From NCBI GenBank assembly GCA_963824095.1, contig CAWGNS010000008.1:62001-126000 (forward strand): a stretch of 64,000 nucleotides of DNA. The letters are read 5' to 3'. Under the pieces are notes generated by a model. The model had not been told where the DNA came from, ran no database searches, and saw only the letters and a list, made by a program, of their open reading frames with translations. The translations under genes and the position numbers were made by a program. The DNA comes from JBBDWJ01 sp963824095. GTDB lineage: Bacteria > Acidobacteriota > Terriglobia > Bryobacterales > UBA6623. Below, piece after piece: positions 8,698-17,348 of this stretch (within the stretch, counting starts at the first letter, position 1; every line of letters starts with the position of its first letter).

Positions 8698-10236
8698 CTA
8701 TTGAATCAGGCGGAAAATTTCGTTGGCGACCTGTTGGAACGCCTGCTGCAACTGCGCCGGCGTCGGCGCGAACACATACAGCCCGTCGGTTTCACTGCCG
8801 CCGCCGACGTGGTCGGCCGAGGTGGGGTCGTTGGCGATGCGCGTCAGAAATGTCGGGTCCACGGCGCCCAGGCCGATCGAGTAGATGATCACGCCCCCTA
8901 GAGCATTGGTCTTGGTGCGCGCGTCCGATGCGATGTTCAGCGAGATCGTCTTCGCCGTGCGGTGCACATGCTTGCCCTTGGTTGTGTTGCTGCTGCTGGT
9001 CGAAAACAGCGCCGAGTCGCAGCGGTTGATGCTGAACGAGGGGCCGTCGGTGGTGGCCGTCGTGCTATAGGTGCGCTGACCCGAGCCCGACGGGTTCTTG
9101 TAGTCGGGCGTCCAGGTGCCGGGCAGGCACGAGCCCGAGAACATCTTCTCGACCTCGTCGCCCAGCCAGGGGCTCAGGTTGTTGCACAGCCGGCTGGTAT
9201 AGCCGCTCGAGTTGTGGCGCAGATAATAGTCGACATCGGTCCCCGAGATCACCGCCGGGTAGGGCGCGTACTCCTCAAAGATGCCATAGAGGCCCGAAAC
9301 GTCGGCTTCGGTATTGCCGCCGGTCAACAGCGCCCCGGTCAGGTTGGGGTAGCCCGGGCAATAGGGGCGGCCGCTGCTCGAGGTGGTAAAGACGCTGAAA
9401 TTCGCCGTGTAGCCGGTGGGGTTGCCGTCGGTGAAGAACGCGATCACGTTCAAGGCATTCGGATCGTTGTGCTCGAGCAACTCGGCCAGGCCCAGCCACA
9501 GGCCCATCGGCGCGTTGGTGCCGGCCGAGCTGGGTACGACCTGGTTCATGATCTTGTTCTTGCCGACGTCGCCGGTCTTGAAGCCGGTGCCCAGCGTCAG
9601 GTCGACCGCCGCGCTCGAGCCGTAGGTGACGATCCCCAGATTGTCGGTGGTGTTGTCGAACTGGCTCAGGAAGAACACCGCCGCGTTCTGCAACGGCCCC
9701 CAGGCGCCCGCGTTGGCCATCGAGGCCGAACGGTCGAGCACCAGCATGATGTTGACGTCCTGGCGCGCCGCGCGCGCCGAGGCCCGCACCGGCAGACTAT
9801 CCACTCCGAAGATCCGGAAGAAGAACATCGGCACCATCACTTCGCCGGTCAGCCGCACTTGCCGCGTGCCCGTGGCGATGCTGGGGTCGTTTTCGAAAAC
9901 CGAACCCAACGGCGTCACGTTCGGCCCGGCGATAGTGGGCCCTTGCGAAATGCGCGCCGTATTTCCGGTCAGCATGGACTGCTGCGGGAAGTTGGCGTCG
10001 AACAGCATGGCGGAGGTGCGCAGCACCTCGCTGGCCTGATCGCTCTGCGTCACGCCGCGTCCCAGCGCGCGCGCGATGCCCAGCGCAGTCGAGTCGACGG
10101 CCGTCACCAGGCGCACCTTCACCGCGTAGGTGAAGATCATGTCCACGGCCAGTCCCGCCAACGAAAACAACAGACCGATGGCCAGGACGATGAAGACCAT
10201 GATCTGGCCGCGTCGCTTGTCTCGGTAAGCCCTCAT
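8698..10236 (-). CDS. TadG-like pilus assembly protein with von Willebrand factor A domain (triad copy 1)
   Basis: 512 residues, the longer paralogue of the protein at 5264-6619. Layout: basic tail, one membrane helix (QIMVFIVLAIGLLFSLAGL), a linker region, a VWA domain from about residue 145 with MIDAS loop DRSASMAN and later FFTDGNPTGY, and the shared C-terminus QLQQAFQQVANEIFRLIQ. Compared with its paralogue the VWA region has an extra cysteine-bearing insertion (CPGYPNL, CNNLSPW, SCLPG). Start taken at 10236, preceded by AGGGGAGA; the upstream in-frame extension is compositionally odd and lacks a binding site. Last gene of the first set, followed by a strong terminator. Confidence 0.85.
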   Translation of the reverse strand: MRAYRDKRRGQIMVFIVLAIGLLFSLAGLAVDMIFTYAVKVRLVTAVDSTALGIARALGRGVTQSDQASEVLRTSAMLFDANFPQQSMLTGNTARISQGPTIAGPNVTPLGSVFENDPSIATGTRQVRLTGEVMVPMFFFRIFGVDSLPVRASARAARQDVNIMLVLDRSASMANAGAWGPLQNAAVFFLSQFDNTTDNLGIVTYGSSAAVDLTLGTGFKTGDVGKNKIMNQVVPSSAGTNAPMGLWLGLAELLEHNDPNALNVIAFFTDGNPTGYTANFSVFTTSSSGRPYCPGYPNLTGALLTGGNTEADVSGLYGIFEEYAPYPAVISGTDVDYYLRHNSSGYTSRLCNNLSPWLGDEVEKMFSGSCLPGTWTPDYKNPSGSGQRTYSTTATTDGPSFSINRCDSALFSTSSSNTTKGKHVHRTAKTISLNIASDARTKTNALGGVIIYSIGLGAVDPTFLTRIANDPTSADHVGGGSETDGLYVFAPTPAQLQQAFQQVANEIFRLIQ

Positions 10237-10336
10237 CGTGTTATCTCCCCCCAAAAAAGCCTTGTAGTGTCCGTTCTCTGTTCCCGGGTTGCCCCACCGC
10301 GTCTTGTGGACGCGCCTTGCACCGCGCCGCGCGGGC

Positions 10337-10981
10337 CTAGAAAAAGGCGCGCGAGTACATGATGTCGGGCGCAAAAATCCCCTGAAAGGCCAACGTGTCC
10401 GGCTCGTGGTAAGCCTCCACGGCATAGAGAATCTCGCTCGGCTCCATGACGCTGCTCAGCGACGCCGGCACGGTGGCGACCGCGTCGGGGTCGTCGAAGA
10501 AATCCTCGTGGTTGCCGTCGGGCAACAGATTGCTGGGCATGCCGAACTTGCTGTCGCCGATGGTGGTGTTGCCGACGGTGAAACGCTGCGCGATGACCAC
10601 CTGGCCGGCGTTGGCGCAGCTGCCCGGTCCGGTGCCGCAATCGGCATCAGTCGGAATCATCTGCAACAGCGACAGATAGACCACCGCCTTGCCGCCGTCG
10701 ATGGTCATCCCCATGCCGGTCGCCGCCGACACCAGAAATTGCTTATTCTGGGTCGAGTTGAACGAGATGCCGCGCGCGAACATGTTGCCCGCGTTGCGGA
10801 CCAACTGCCCCATCGTCAGGTGGCGGTCGATGACCATGCCCACTGCGAAGGTGCCGATCGCCATCAGCACCAGAAACGGCAACGAGACCGCAAATTCGAC
10901 CACCGACTGGCCGCGCTGGTCTTTGCTGACCCGGCGGGCGAGCCGCGCAATCGACTTACGAAGGCTGGCGCTCATGTTCAT
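10337..10981 (-). CDS. TadE/TadG-like pilus assembly protein (triad copy 1)
   Basis: 214 residues, paralogue of 6972-7625. The motif GQSVVEFAVSLPFLVLMAIG marks the TadE-type membrane helix, with Glu and Pro at the usual positions. Exported region shares DRHLTMGQLVRNAGNMFARG and MMYSRAFF-like ending (IMYSRAFF) with its paralogue. It starts 34 bases after the TadE-like stop codon at 11016 and is followed after 100 bases by the VWA gene, so the three are probably one transcript. A second in-frame ATG lies two codons in. The protein is expected to be a bitopic inner-membrane protein. Confidence 0.85.
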   Translation of the reverse strand: MNMSASLRKSIARLARRVSKDQRGQSVVEFAVSLPFLVLMAIGTFAVGMVIDRHLTMGQLVRNAGNMFARGISFNSTQNKQFLVSAATGMGMTIDGGKAVVYLSLLQMIPTDADCGTGPGSCANAGQVVIAQRFTVGNTTIGDSKFGMPSNLLPDGNHEDFFDDPDAVATVPASLSSVMEPSEILYAVEAYHEPDTLAFQGIFAPDIMYSRAFF

Positions 10982-11015
10982 ACGTAGACTCTCCCTCCGT
11001 TACAGGCCCATCCGC

Positions 11016-11579
11016 TCATAAGCACTGTCCGGTGGCGCTGTTCCACGAGGTCGGGTTCGCGACGGTTCCCCGCGCCGGGGGAGTGCCCGGGAACGGCTCC
11101 ATGCGGTCCGACGAGGAAACGTTGATCGAAAACGGCACCAGTTGCCCGGTCCCCGGGTCCCGCGCCTGAATCAGCGAAGACACTGGATAGACCTTGTAGC
11201 AGCGAATCGAAACCTGCACCACGCTGCTGGCCGCCGCGGTCGTGATCGGGCAGACCGGGCCTGCGCAATTGGGGTTGAAGTACTGAATGTCCACGTGGGC
11301 GTCGAGATCGGTGCCGCTGAGCAGCCCCAGGGTGTTGTGATGGATGACCTCTTTGAGGTAGTCGTCGAAGGCGCCCGAATAGGCCGCCGGAGGGTTGGCC
11401 GTGATCGCCGCGCGCACCGCTTCGCGCACCGCGTGGTGGAAGGTGGCACGCACGAACAACACCCAGGTGAACTCGAAGGCGCCCACCAGCAGGGTCAACA
11501 TCAACAGAAACACCAGCGCGAACTCCACGTAGGCGTTGCCACGCCGCCCTGCCTCCGTCTTTGCTCTCAGCACTGGCAT
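11016..11579 (-). CDS. TadE-like pilus assembly protein (triad copy 1)
   Basis: 187 residues. The start at 11579 is chosen because GAGGAA sits a few bases upstream; the frame is open further but without sense. The motif GNAYVEFALVFLLMLTLLVG carries the TadE Glu/Phe pair. The following FVRATFHHAVREAVRAAITA is nearly identical to the paralogue at 7940-8479, and the cysteines are kept (CAGPVCP, CYKVYP). First gene of the first set, divergent from cheA across a 470-base AT-richer gap. Confidence 0.85.
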   Translation of the reverse strand: MPVLRAKTEAGRRGNAYVEFALVFLLMLTLLVGAFEFTWVLFVRATFHHAVREAVRAAITANPPAAYSGAFDDYLKEVIHHNTLGLLSGTDLDAHVDIQYFNPNCAGPVCPITTAAASSVVQVSIRCYKVYPVSSLIQARDPGTGQLVPFSINVSSSDRMEPFPGTPPARGTVANPTSWNSATGQCL

Positions 11580-12049
11580 TCCGTTCCTCGCTTGGCGCCC
11601 GCCAACGGGCAACACACCCGTTTCAGGACGCAGTCCGCGGCCCGTCCGCGGCGACTGTGCCCCCGGCGCAAAAAGCTCTACCTCCTCAAGTACCAGCAGT
11701 CTGTACTGAACCGCCGGGATTAGTCTATCTTCAGTACGATCTTGGCAACAATTGCCTATAGGTTCTATAACTATCGAAATCGTGACATACCACTCGGCCG
11801 CACGCAATTGGAGATACCCTAGTTGGCTGTTAAATAAACACTTAATAGCAATTAAGCGAGTGGCTGGGCGGCCCAGGAGCCGCCGCGGGGAAAAGCAATG
11901 AAGAATCAGAGCTAAGTCTCTAAGGGGTACTGCTTATCTGGGACCATATGCCGGCCGCGTTAGGGTATCGCAGCCGGCCAGAACGGGTTAAAGGTCGGCG
12001 GCGGAGGGCCGATTTGAGATGCGGGAGTGAAAGACCCCTCCAAATTTCC
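11580..12049. other. Divergent intergenic region between Tad-like genes and cheA
   Basis: About 470 bases, clearly AT-richer (roughly 11690-11900) than the surroundings, as expected for a region with two divergent promoters. No small gene or dispersed repeat was recognised. Confidence 0.5.
11742..11771 (+). promoter_or_regulatory. Possible sigma-70 promoter towards cheA
   Basis: TTGGCA and TATAAC are separated by 18 bases in the AT-rich gap upstream of cheA. The -35 overlaps a small inverted repeat (GGCAA-CAA-TTGCC). Placed by eye only; the 5-prime leader to the cheA ATG would be about 270 bases, which is long. Confidence 0.3.
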
Positions 12050-14965
12050 ATGGACGAATCAGACGAGCTCATTCAGGAATTCCTCATCGAAAGCGGCGAA
12101 AACCTGGCGCGCCTGGACCAGGAGTTCGTCGAGCTGGAGAAAAAGCCGTCGGACCGCGAGCTGCTGTCGAGCATCTTCCGCACCATCCACACAATCAAGG
12201 GCACTTGCGGGTTCCTGGGGTTCTCGACGCTGGAAGCGATCACGCACCGCGCCGAGAACATCCTCAGCGAGCTGCGTGAGGGGCGCCGGCTGCTAAGCCC
12301 GTCCCTGACGACCCTGCTGCTCGAGACCGTCGATGTGGTCAAGGGTATTCTGGCTCACATTGAGACCCAGGGCGGCGAGGGCAGCGAAGCCTACGAGGAG
12401 CTGCGGGTCCGGCTGCAGTCGGCGGCGGACGAACCGGCCGCCCCCGCAGAGGCCCCCCGCGAAGCAGCGCCGCAATCTGCCGCCCCCGCCGCGCCTGCCG
12501 CGCCCGCCGCGCCTGCGGCGGCTGCGCCCGCGGCGCCCAAAAAGGCGCGCAAGGCCGCCCAGGAACGGCCGCCCAAGGTGGCCGCGCCCGGCACCGATGT
12601 GCCGCTGATCGCAACACCGCCGCCGGCCCGTCCCGAGCTGGCCTCCGGAACCTCGGCCTCGGCGTCAACCGCAGACAAACCCGCGGCGTCGGCCGAATCC
12701 CAATCGGGTGTGGCAGCCGGCGGCGAAACCCCGGCTACGGCGGAAAGCGAAACGACACCGGCGAACTCCCCCCCGGCGTCGGCCGCGCCCTCAGCGCCGG
12801 TTGCGGCTCCGCCGCGCCCGCCGGTGCGGCAGGCCGCCGCGGCCGCCGACTCCGCCACCCCGGACGCCGAGCCGGCGGTGGTGCGCGCCACTCTGGCCGA
12901 ATCCACCATCCGCGTCGACATCAGCGTTCTCGACAGCCTGATGAACCTGGTGGGCGAGCTGGTGCTGGCCCGCAACCAGATTATTCAGTTCACCACCACG
13001 CAGCGCGACGTCGGCTTTACGGCCACCTCGCAGCGCCTCAACCTGATCACCACCGAGCTGCAGGCCCACATCATGAAGACCCGCATGCAGCCGATCGGCG
13101 TGGTCTGGAACAAGCTGCCGCGCGTGGTGCGCGACCTGGGACAGTCGTTCGGCAAGCAGATCGAGCTCGAGATGGAAGGCGCCGACACCGAGCTCGATAA
13201 GACCATCATCGAGGCCATCAAAGACCCCCTGACGCACATCGTGCGCAACTCCTGCGACCACGGCATCGAGACGCCCGAGGAGCGCACCGTTGCCGGCAAG
13301 CCCCCCAAAGGCACGCTCTCGCTGCACGCCTATCACGAAGGCGGCCAGGTCAACATCGAGATCATCGACGACGGCGCCGGCATCGACCCGCAGCGGCTGA
13401 AGGAAAAGGCCATCCAGAACGGCCTGCTGACCCCCGAGCGCGCCGACCGCCTGGGCGAGCACGAGCTGGTCAACCTGATTTTTCTGCCCGGGCTCTCCAC
13501 CGCCAAGAAAGTGACCAAGGTGTCGGGCCGCGGCGTCGGCATGGACGTGGTGCGCACCAACATCGAAAAAATCGGCGGCTCGATCGATCTGCAGAGCCGC
13601 CTGGGGCGCGGCACCACCATCAAGATCAAGATCCCGCTGACGCTGGCGATCATTCCCGCCCTGGTGGTGGTCTGCCACGGCCAGCGCTTCGCCATCCCGC
13701 AGGTGAATCTGGTCGAGCTGGTGCGGCTGGACGAAGGCGCCGCCGAGCAGAAAATCGAGTTCGTGCAGGGAGCGCCGGTCTACCGCCTGCGCGGCAAGCT
13801 GCTGCCGCTGGTCTACCTCGACCAGATCCTGCAGCTCGACCGCGCCGGCGCCGAGCGCCGCAACGTTTCCAACATCATCGTGGTGCAGGCCGACGAGCGC
13901 ACCTTCGGGCTGGTGGTCGACGGCGTCAACGACACCGCCGAGATCGTCGTCAAGCCGCTGAGCAAGCTGCTCAAAGCCATCAACTGCTATGCGGGCGCCA
14001 CCATCATGGGCGACGGCGCGGTGGCGCTGATTCTCGACGTGATGGGGCTGGCGCAGTTGGGAGGCGTGCTGGGAGACACCAAAGAGCAGGGCATCGGCCT
14101 GCACGAGCACAGCGAGGAGAGCGCCGCCGTGCGCCAGGCGCTGTTGTTGTTTCGCAGCGGCGACGCCGACCGCCTGGCGGTGCCGCTTTCGGCCGTCAAC
14201 CGCCTCGAGGAGTTTCCGCGCAACAGCATCGAACGCTCGGCGGGCCGCCTGGTGGTGCAATACCGCAACCGCATCCTGCCGCTGGTGCCGCTGGCGGATT
14301 ATCTCTCCGGCGGCGCCAGCCAGGACAGCGAGCAGGTGCAGGTCATCGTGTTCGAGAACGGCGGCAAGCAGATCGGTGTGCTGGTCGAGGAGATTCTCGA
14401 CATCATCGACGAGCAGATCACCGTCCACAGCCAGGCCGCCCGTCCCGGCATCCTGGGCTCGGCCGTGGTCGGCAACCGCGTCACCGATTTCGTCGATCTG
14501 CGCTACGTGATCGAATCGACCGACCCGGACTGGTTCACGCCCCAGAAAGCCGTTACTGGCGGCGCCGTGCGGGTGATGCTGGCCGAGAGCTCGCCGTTTT
14601 CGCGCGGCGTGCTGCGCGGCTTTCTCGAGATGGCCGGCTTCGAAGTGGTCGAGGCCTCCGACGCCGACGAAGCCTTGCAGCGGCTCAGCCGCCAGAAGGT
14701 GGACGTGCTGTTGTCGAGCCTCGAGATGGGCGGCGGCGCGGTCTTCGACCTGCTGCGCCGCGTTCGCGAGGCGCCCGAGCTGCGCTCGCTGCCGGTGGTC
14801 TGCCTCAGCGACGATCCCGGGGAGGTCGCCAGCCGCTCACCCGCCGGATACGTATTCGACGAGTGCCTCTCGAAATTCGATCAGCAGGCCATGCTCGACT
14901 CGGTGGGCCGGCTGGCTGGAGCGCTGCGCGAGCGGCTGCAAGAGCCGGCCACCGTTCCGGCCTGA
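12050..14965 (+). CDS. cheA: CheA chemotaxis histidine kinase with two CheW domains and a degenerate receiver
   Basis: 971 residues. Order: HPt domain with phosphorylated His47 (FRTIHTIKGTCGF), an Ala/Pro-rich linker of about 140 residues without a recognisable CheY-binding P2 domain, and the dimerisation helix pair (LDSLMNLVGELVLARNQI). The ATPase follows with N box HIVRNSCDHGIE, G1 IDDGAGIDP and G2 GRGVGMDVVRTN. Two CheW-like domains come next (from IIPALVVVCHGQRFAIPQ, and from VRQALLLFRSGDADRLAVP). The last 120 residues resemble a CheY receiver but read MLAESSPFSRG where DD is expected and LLSSLEMGG where the acceptor Asp should be, so it probably cannot be phosphorylated. Start at 12050; a 34-residue in-frame extension upstream is unlikely. 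Leads the che operon. Confidence 0.95.
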   Translation: MDESDELIQEFLIESGENLARLDQEFVELEKKPSDRELLSSIFRTIHTIKGTCGFLGFSTLEAITHRAENILSELREGRRLLSPSLTTLLLETVDVVKGILAHIETQGGEGSEAYEELRVRLQSAADEPAAPAEAPREAAPQSAAPAAPAAPAAPAAAAPAAPKKARKAAQERPPKVAAPGTDVPLIATPPPARPELASGTSASASTADKPAASAESQSGVAAGGETPATAESETTPANSPPASAAPSAPVAAPPRPPVRQAAAAADSATPDAEPAVVRATLAESTIRVDISVLDSLMNLVGELVLARNQIIQFTTTQRDVGFTATSQRLNLITTELQAHIMKTRMQPIGVVWNKLPRVVRDLGQSFGKQIELEMEGADTELDKTIIEAIKDPLTHIVRNSCDHGIETPEERTVAGKPPKGTLSLHAYHEGGQVNIEIIDDGAGIDPQRLKEKAIQNGLLTPERADRLGEHELVNLIFLPGLSTAKKVTKVSGRGVGMDVVRTNIEKIGGSIDLQSRLGRGTTIKIKIPLTLAIIPALVVVCHGQRFAIPQVNLVELVRLDEGAAEQKIEFVQGAPVYRLRGKLLPLVYLDQILQLDRAGAERRNVSNIIVVQADERTFGLVVDGVNDTAEIVVKPLSKLLKAINCYAGATIMGDGAVALILDVMGLAQLGGVLGDTKEQGIGLHEHSEESAAVRQALLLFRSGDADRLAVPLSAVNRLEEFPRNSIERSAGRLVVQYRNRILPLVPLADYLSGGASQDSEQVQVIVFENGGKQIGVLVEEILDIIDEQITVHSQAARPGILGSAVVGNRVTDFVDLRYVIESTDPDWFTPQKAVTGGAVRVMLAESSPFSRGVLRGFLEMAGFEVVEASDADEALQRLSRQKVDVLLSSLEMGGGAVFDLLRRVREAPELRSLPVVCLSDDPGEVASRSPAGYVFDECLSKFDQQAMLDSVGRLAGALRERLQEPATVPA

Positions 14966-15035
14966 GGCGCCGGTCCGGTCCTCGAACGCGCTCCCCAGGC
15001 CTCCGCGCGCCGTTTGCGAAGGAGATTGACCAGCG

Positions 15036-15497
15036 ATGTCGACCAACGTTTCGGCAGGCCCGCCGCCGCGCCGCGCCGCGCCGCGCCAGTACTCCACCTT
15101 TTTCGTCGATGGCCTCTATTTCGGCGTCGACGTGCTCGATGTGCAGGAAGTGCTGCGCCACCAGGAAATGACGCCGGTGCCCAAGGCCCACGACGTGATC
15201 ACCGGCCTGATCAACCTGCGCGGCCAGATCGTGACCGCCTTCGACATGCGCCGCCGGCTGGGCATCACGACCCCGCGCAGCGAAAAACCTCCCATGAACT
15301 TCGTCATCCGCACCGAAGACGGCGCGGTCAGCCTGCTGGTCGACGAGATCGGAGACGTCATCTCGGTGCGCCAGGACGATTTCGAGCCGCCTCCCAAGAC
15401 GGTCGCCGAGGTGGCGCGCGAGTTTATCGAGGGCGTCTACAAGCTCGACGGGCGGCTGCTGCTGGTGCTTTCGACGCAGCGCGTGCTGCAGACCTGA
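15036..15497 (+). CDS. cheW: CheW chemotaxis coupling protein
   Basis: 153 residues, a single CheW domain that links chemoreceptors to CheA. Signatures: YSTFFVDGLYFGVDVLDVQEV, INLRGQIVTAFDMRRRLG (the conserved N-R-G loop) and LLVDEIGDVISV. A basic, Pro-rich N-terminus of about 16 residues precedes the domain. AAGGAGA lies upstream of the ATG. It begins 70 bases after cheA, in the same direction, and is very likely cotranscribed. Confidence 0.94.
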   Translation: MSTNVSAGPPPRRAAPRQYSTFFVDGLYFGVDVLDVQEVLRHQEMTPVPKAHDVITGLINLRGQIVTAFDMRRRLGITTPRSEKPPMNFVIRTEDGAVSLLVDEIGDVISVRQDDFEPPPKTVAEVAREFIEGVYKLDGRLLLVLSTQRVLQT

Positions 15498-15769
15498 GGC
15501 GGCCGCGCGAGGGCGAACGATCCGGCGCGCCGAACCGACTCAACATCCCGCCGCGGGGGCCGATGAGTTCGGTTGGGGCGCCACCGGGCGGATTGGATTG
15601 TTCCGGGTGGCTCCGTAGCGAAGACGGCCCCCGGAATGAGAATCGCGTTGGTGGTCAGCGATCCCACGGCGTTAGGAAGGCCCAAAGGCTGACCGCGCTT
15701 CGAGCGCTACGGCCGCTTCCATCTGGCGCCGGGAGCGCGCTACGACCCGCCGGCAGAGGGAATAAAGGC

Positions 15770-16144
15770 ATGGAACAGGCTCTGATCATCGACGACTCGC
15801 GGGCGATCCGGCGCATTCTCGGTAGCACCATGCGCGGGCTGGGGTTCGAGGTGGCCGAGGCTTCCAACGGCAAGGAGGCGCTGCTGACGGTCGACACTCT
15901 GGGGCCCACACTCAAGCTGGTGCTGGTGGACTGGAACATGCCCGAGATGAACGGGCTCGAATTCGTCACCAAGCTGCGCGAAGACCATCGCTTCGATTCG
16001 GCTTTCGTCATCATGGTGACCACCGAAACGGCCACCGAGCAGGTGATGCGGGCGCTGGAGGCGGGCGCCAACGAATACATCATGAAGCCGTTCACCAAAG
16101 ATGTCATCGAAGACAAATTGCGCCTGCTGGGGATTCTGAACTAG
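15770..16144 (+). CDS. cheY: CheY-like single-domain response regulator
   Basis: 124 residues, one receiver domain with no output domain. Acidic pair Asp8-Asp9, phosphoacceptor Asp54 (LVDWNMPEMNG), the switch Thr in VTTETATE and the Lys in IMKPFTK are all present, so it should accept phosphate from CheA and act by protein contact. Downstream target (flagellar switch or type IV/Tad pilus motor) is not visible in this window. The gap from cheW (272 bases) is longer than other gaps in the cluster but holds no clear promoter or terminator. Confidence 0.93.
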   Translation: MEQALIIDDSRAIRRILGSTMRGLGFEVAEASNGKEALLTVDTLGPTLKLVLVDWNMPEMNGLEFVTKLREDHRFDSAFVIMVTTETATEQVMRALEAGANEYIMKPFTKDVIEDKLRLLGILN

Positions 16145-16199
16145 TGCGTCCCGCCGCGCGGGAGTCGACACCGGCCGCTTTCCTGCTGCAACCAACGGC

Positions 16200-17348
16200 A
16201 TGCTCAAACTAACCGACGACAAGACCAAGCCCGGCGGCGCGGGGGCGCAGCGACCCTCCACCGCGCCCAATTCGCTGGGGCGGCCCATTCGCGTGCTGGT
16301 CGTCGACGACTCGGTGGTGATTCGCCGCGTGGTGACGCAGGTTCTCGGCGCCGACCCCGCCATCGAGATCGCCGGCATCGCCGCCAACGGCGTCATCGCG
16401 CTGGCGCGCATCCCGCAGGTCAATCCCGACGTGGTGTCCCTCGATATTGAAATGCCCGAGATGGACGGGATCGAGACGCTGCGCCGCATTCGCAAACAGT
16501 TCCCCTCGCTGCGCGTCATCATGTTCTCGACGCTCACCGAGCGCGGCGCTAAATACACTCTGGAAGCGCTGAGCCTCGGCGCCAACGACTACGTCGCCAA
16601 GCCTGCCAACGTCGGTTCGCTCGACGTCTCGATGGAGCGGTTGCGCACCGAGCTGGTCCCCAAGATCAAGCAGTTTTTTGAAATCCCGCCGCGGGCGGCG
16701 GTTCTGCCCCGGCCGGCGCCCCGGCCCGCGCCGGTCAAGAGCGCCGGCAGCTACACGCCGGTCATGCCGTTCGCGCCGGAAGTCGTCGCCATCGGCGTTT
16801 CGACCGGCGGGCCCAACGCGCTGGCGCAGATCTTTCCGGAATTTCCGGCCGACTTTCCGTGTCCCATCCTGGTGGTGCAGCACATGCCGCCGCTGTTTAC
16901 GCGCATGCTGGCCGAGCGGCTCTGCCATCAGAGCCGGCTCAGCGTCGCCGAAGCGGCCGAGGGCATGACGGCCAAACCCGGCATGGCGCTGATTGCGCCG
17001 GGCGACTTTCACATGCGCGTCGTACGCCGTCAGAAGGATCTGGTCGTGCGCCTCGACCAGGGCCCGCCCGAGAATTCCTGCCGGCCCGCGGTCGACGTGC
17101 TGTTCAGCGCCCTGGCGAAGGTTTGCGGCGGCCGCGTGCTCAGCGTGGTGCTCACCGGCATGGGGCAGGACGGGCTGCGGGGCGTTCAGGAGTTGAAGTC
17201 CAAGGGCGCGGCCGTGCTGGCGCAGGATCAGGCCAGCAGCGTCGTGTGGGGTATGCCCGGCGCGGTCGCCAATGCCGGCTTGGCCGATAAGGTGTTGCCT
17301 CTCAACGGGGTCGTTCCCGAAATTTTGCGCCGCGTGAAGTTGACATGA
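16200..17348 (+). CDS. cheB: CheB protein-glutamate methylesterase
   Basis: 382 residues. Receiver domain with Asp36-Asp37 and acceptor Asp82 (LDIEMPEMDG), a Pro-rich linker (about 163-190), then the CheB esterase domain with catalytic Ser201 (GVSTGGP), His228 (VVQHMPP) and Asp324 (TGMGQDG). It removes methyl groups from, or deamidates, receptor glutamates and resets sensitivity. It overlaps cheR by four bases (ATGA), so the adaptation pair is translationally coupled. Its presence implies methyl-accepting receptors elsewhere in the genome. Confidence 0.96.
   Translation: MLKLTDDKTKPGGAGAQRPSTAPNSLGRPIRVLVVDDSVVIRRVVTQVLGADPAIEIAGIAANGVIALARIPQVNPDVVSLDIEMPEMDGIETLRRIRKQFPSLRVIMFSTLTERGAKYTLEALSLGANDYVAKPANVGSLDVSMERLRTELVPKIKQFFEIPPRAAVLPRPAPRPAPVKSAGSYTPVMPFAPEVVAIGVSTGGPNALAQIFPEFPADFPCPILVVQHMPPLFTRMLAERLCHQSRLSVAEAAEGMTAKPGMALIAPGDFHMRVVRRQKDLVVRLDQGPPENSCRPAVDVLFSALAKVCGGRVLSVVLTGMGQDGLRGVQELKSKGAAVLAQDQASSVVWGMPGAVANAGLADKVLPLNGVVPEILRRVKLT

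Noticed and set aside
12791..14428. A 545-codon antisense frame across cheA
   Set aside because: It mirrors the codon pattern of cheA, has a His/Asp/Gln-rich composition typical of antisense frames in high-GC DNA, and shows no motif.
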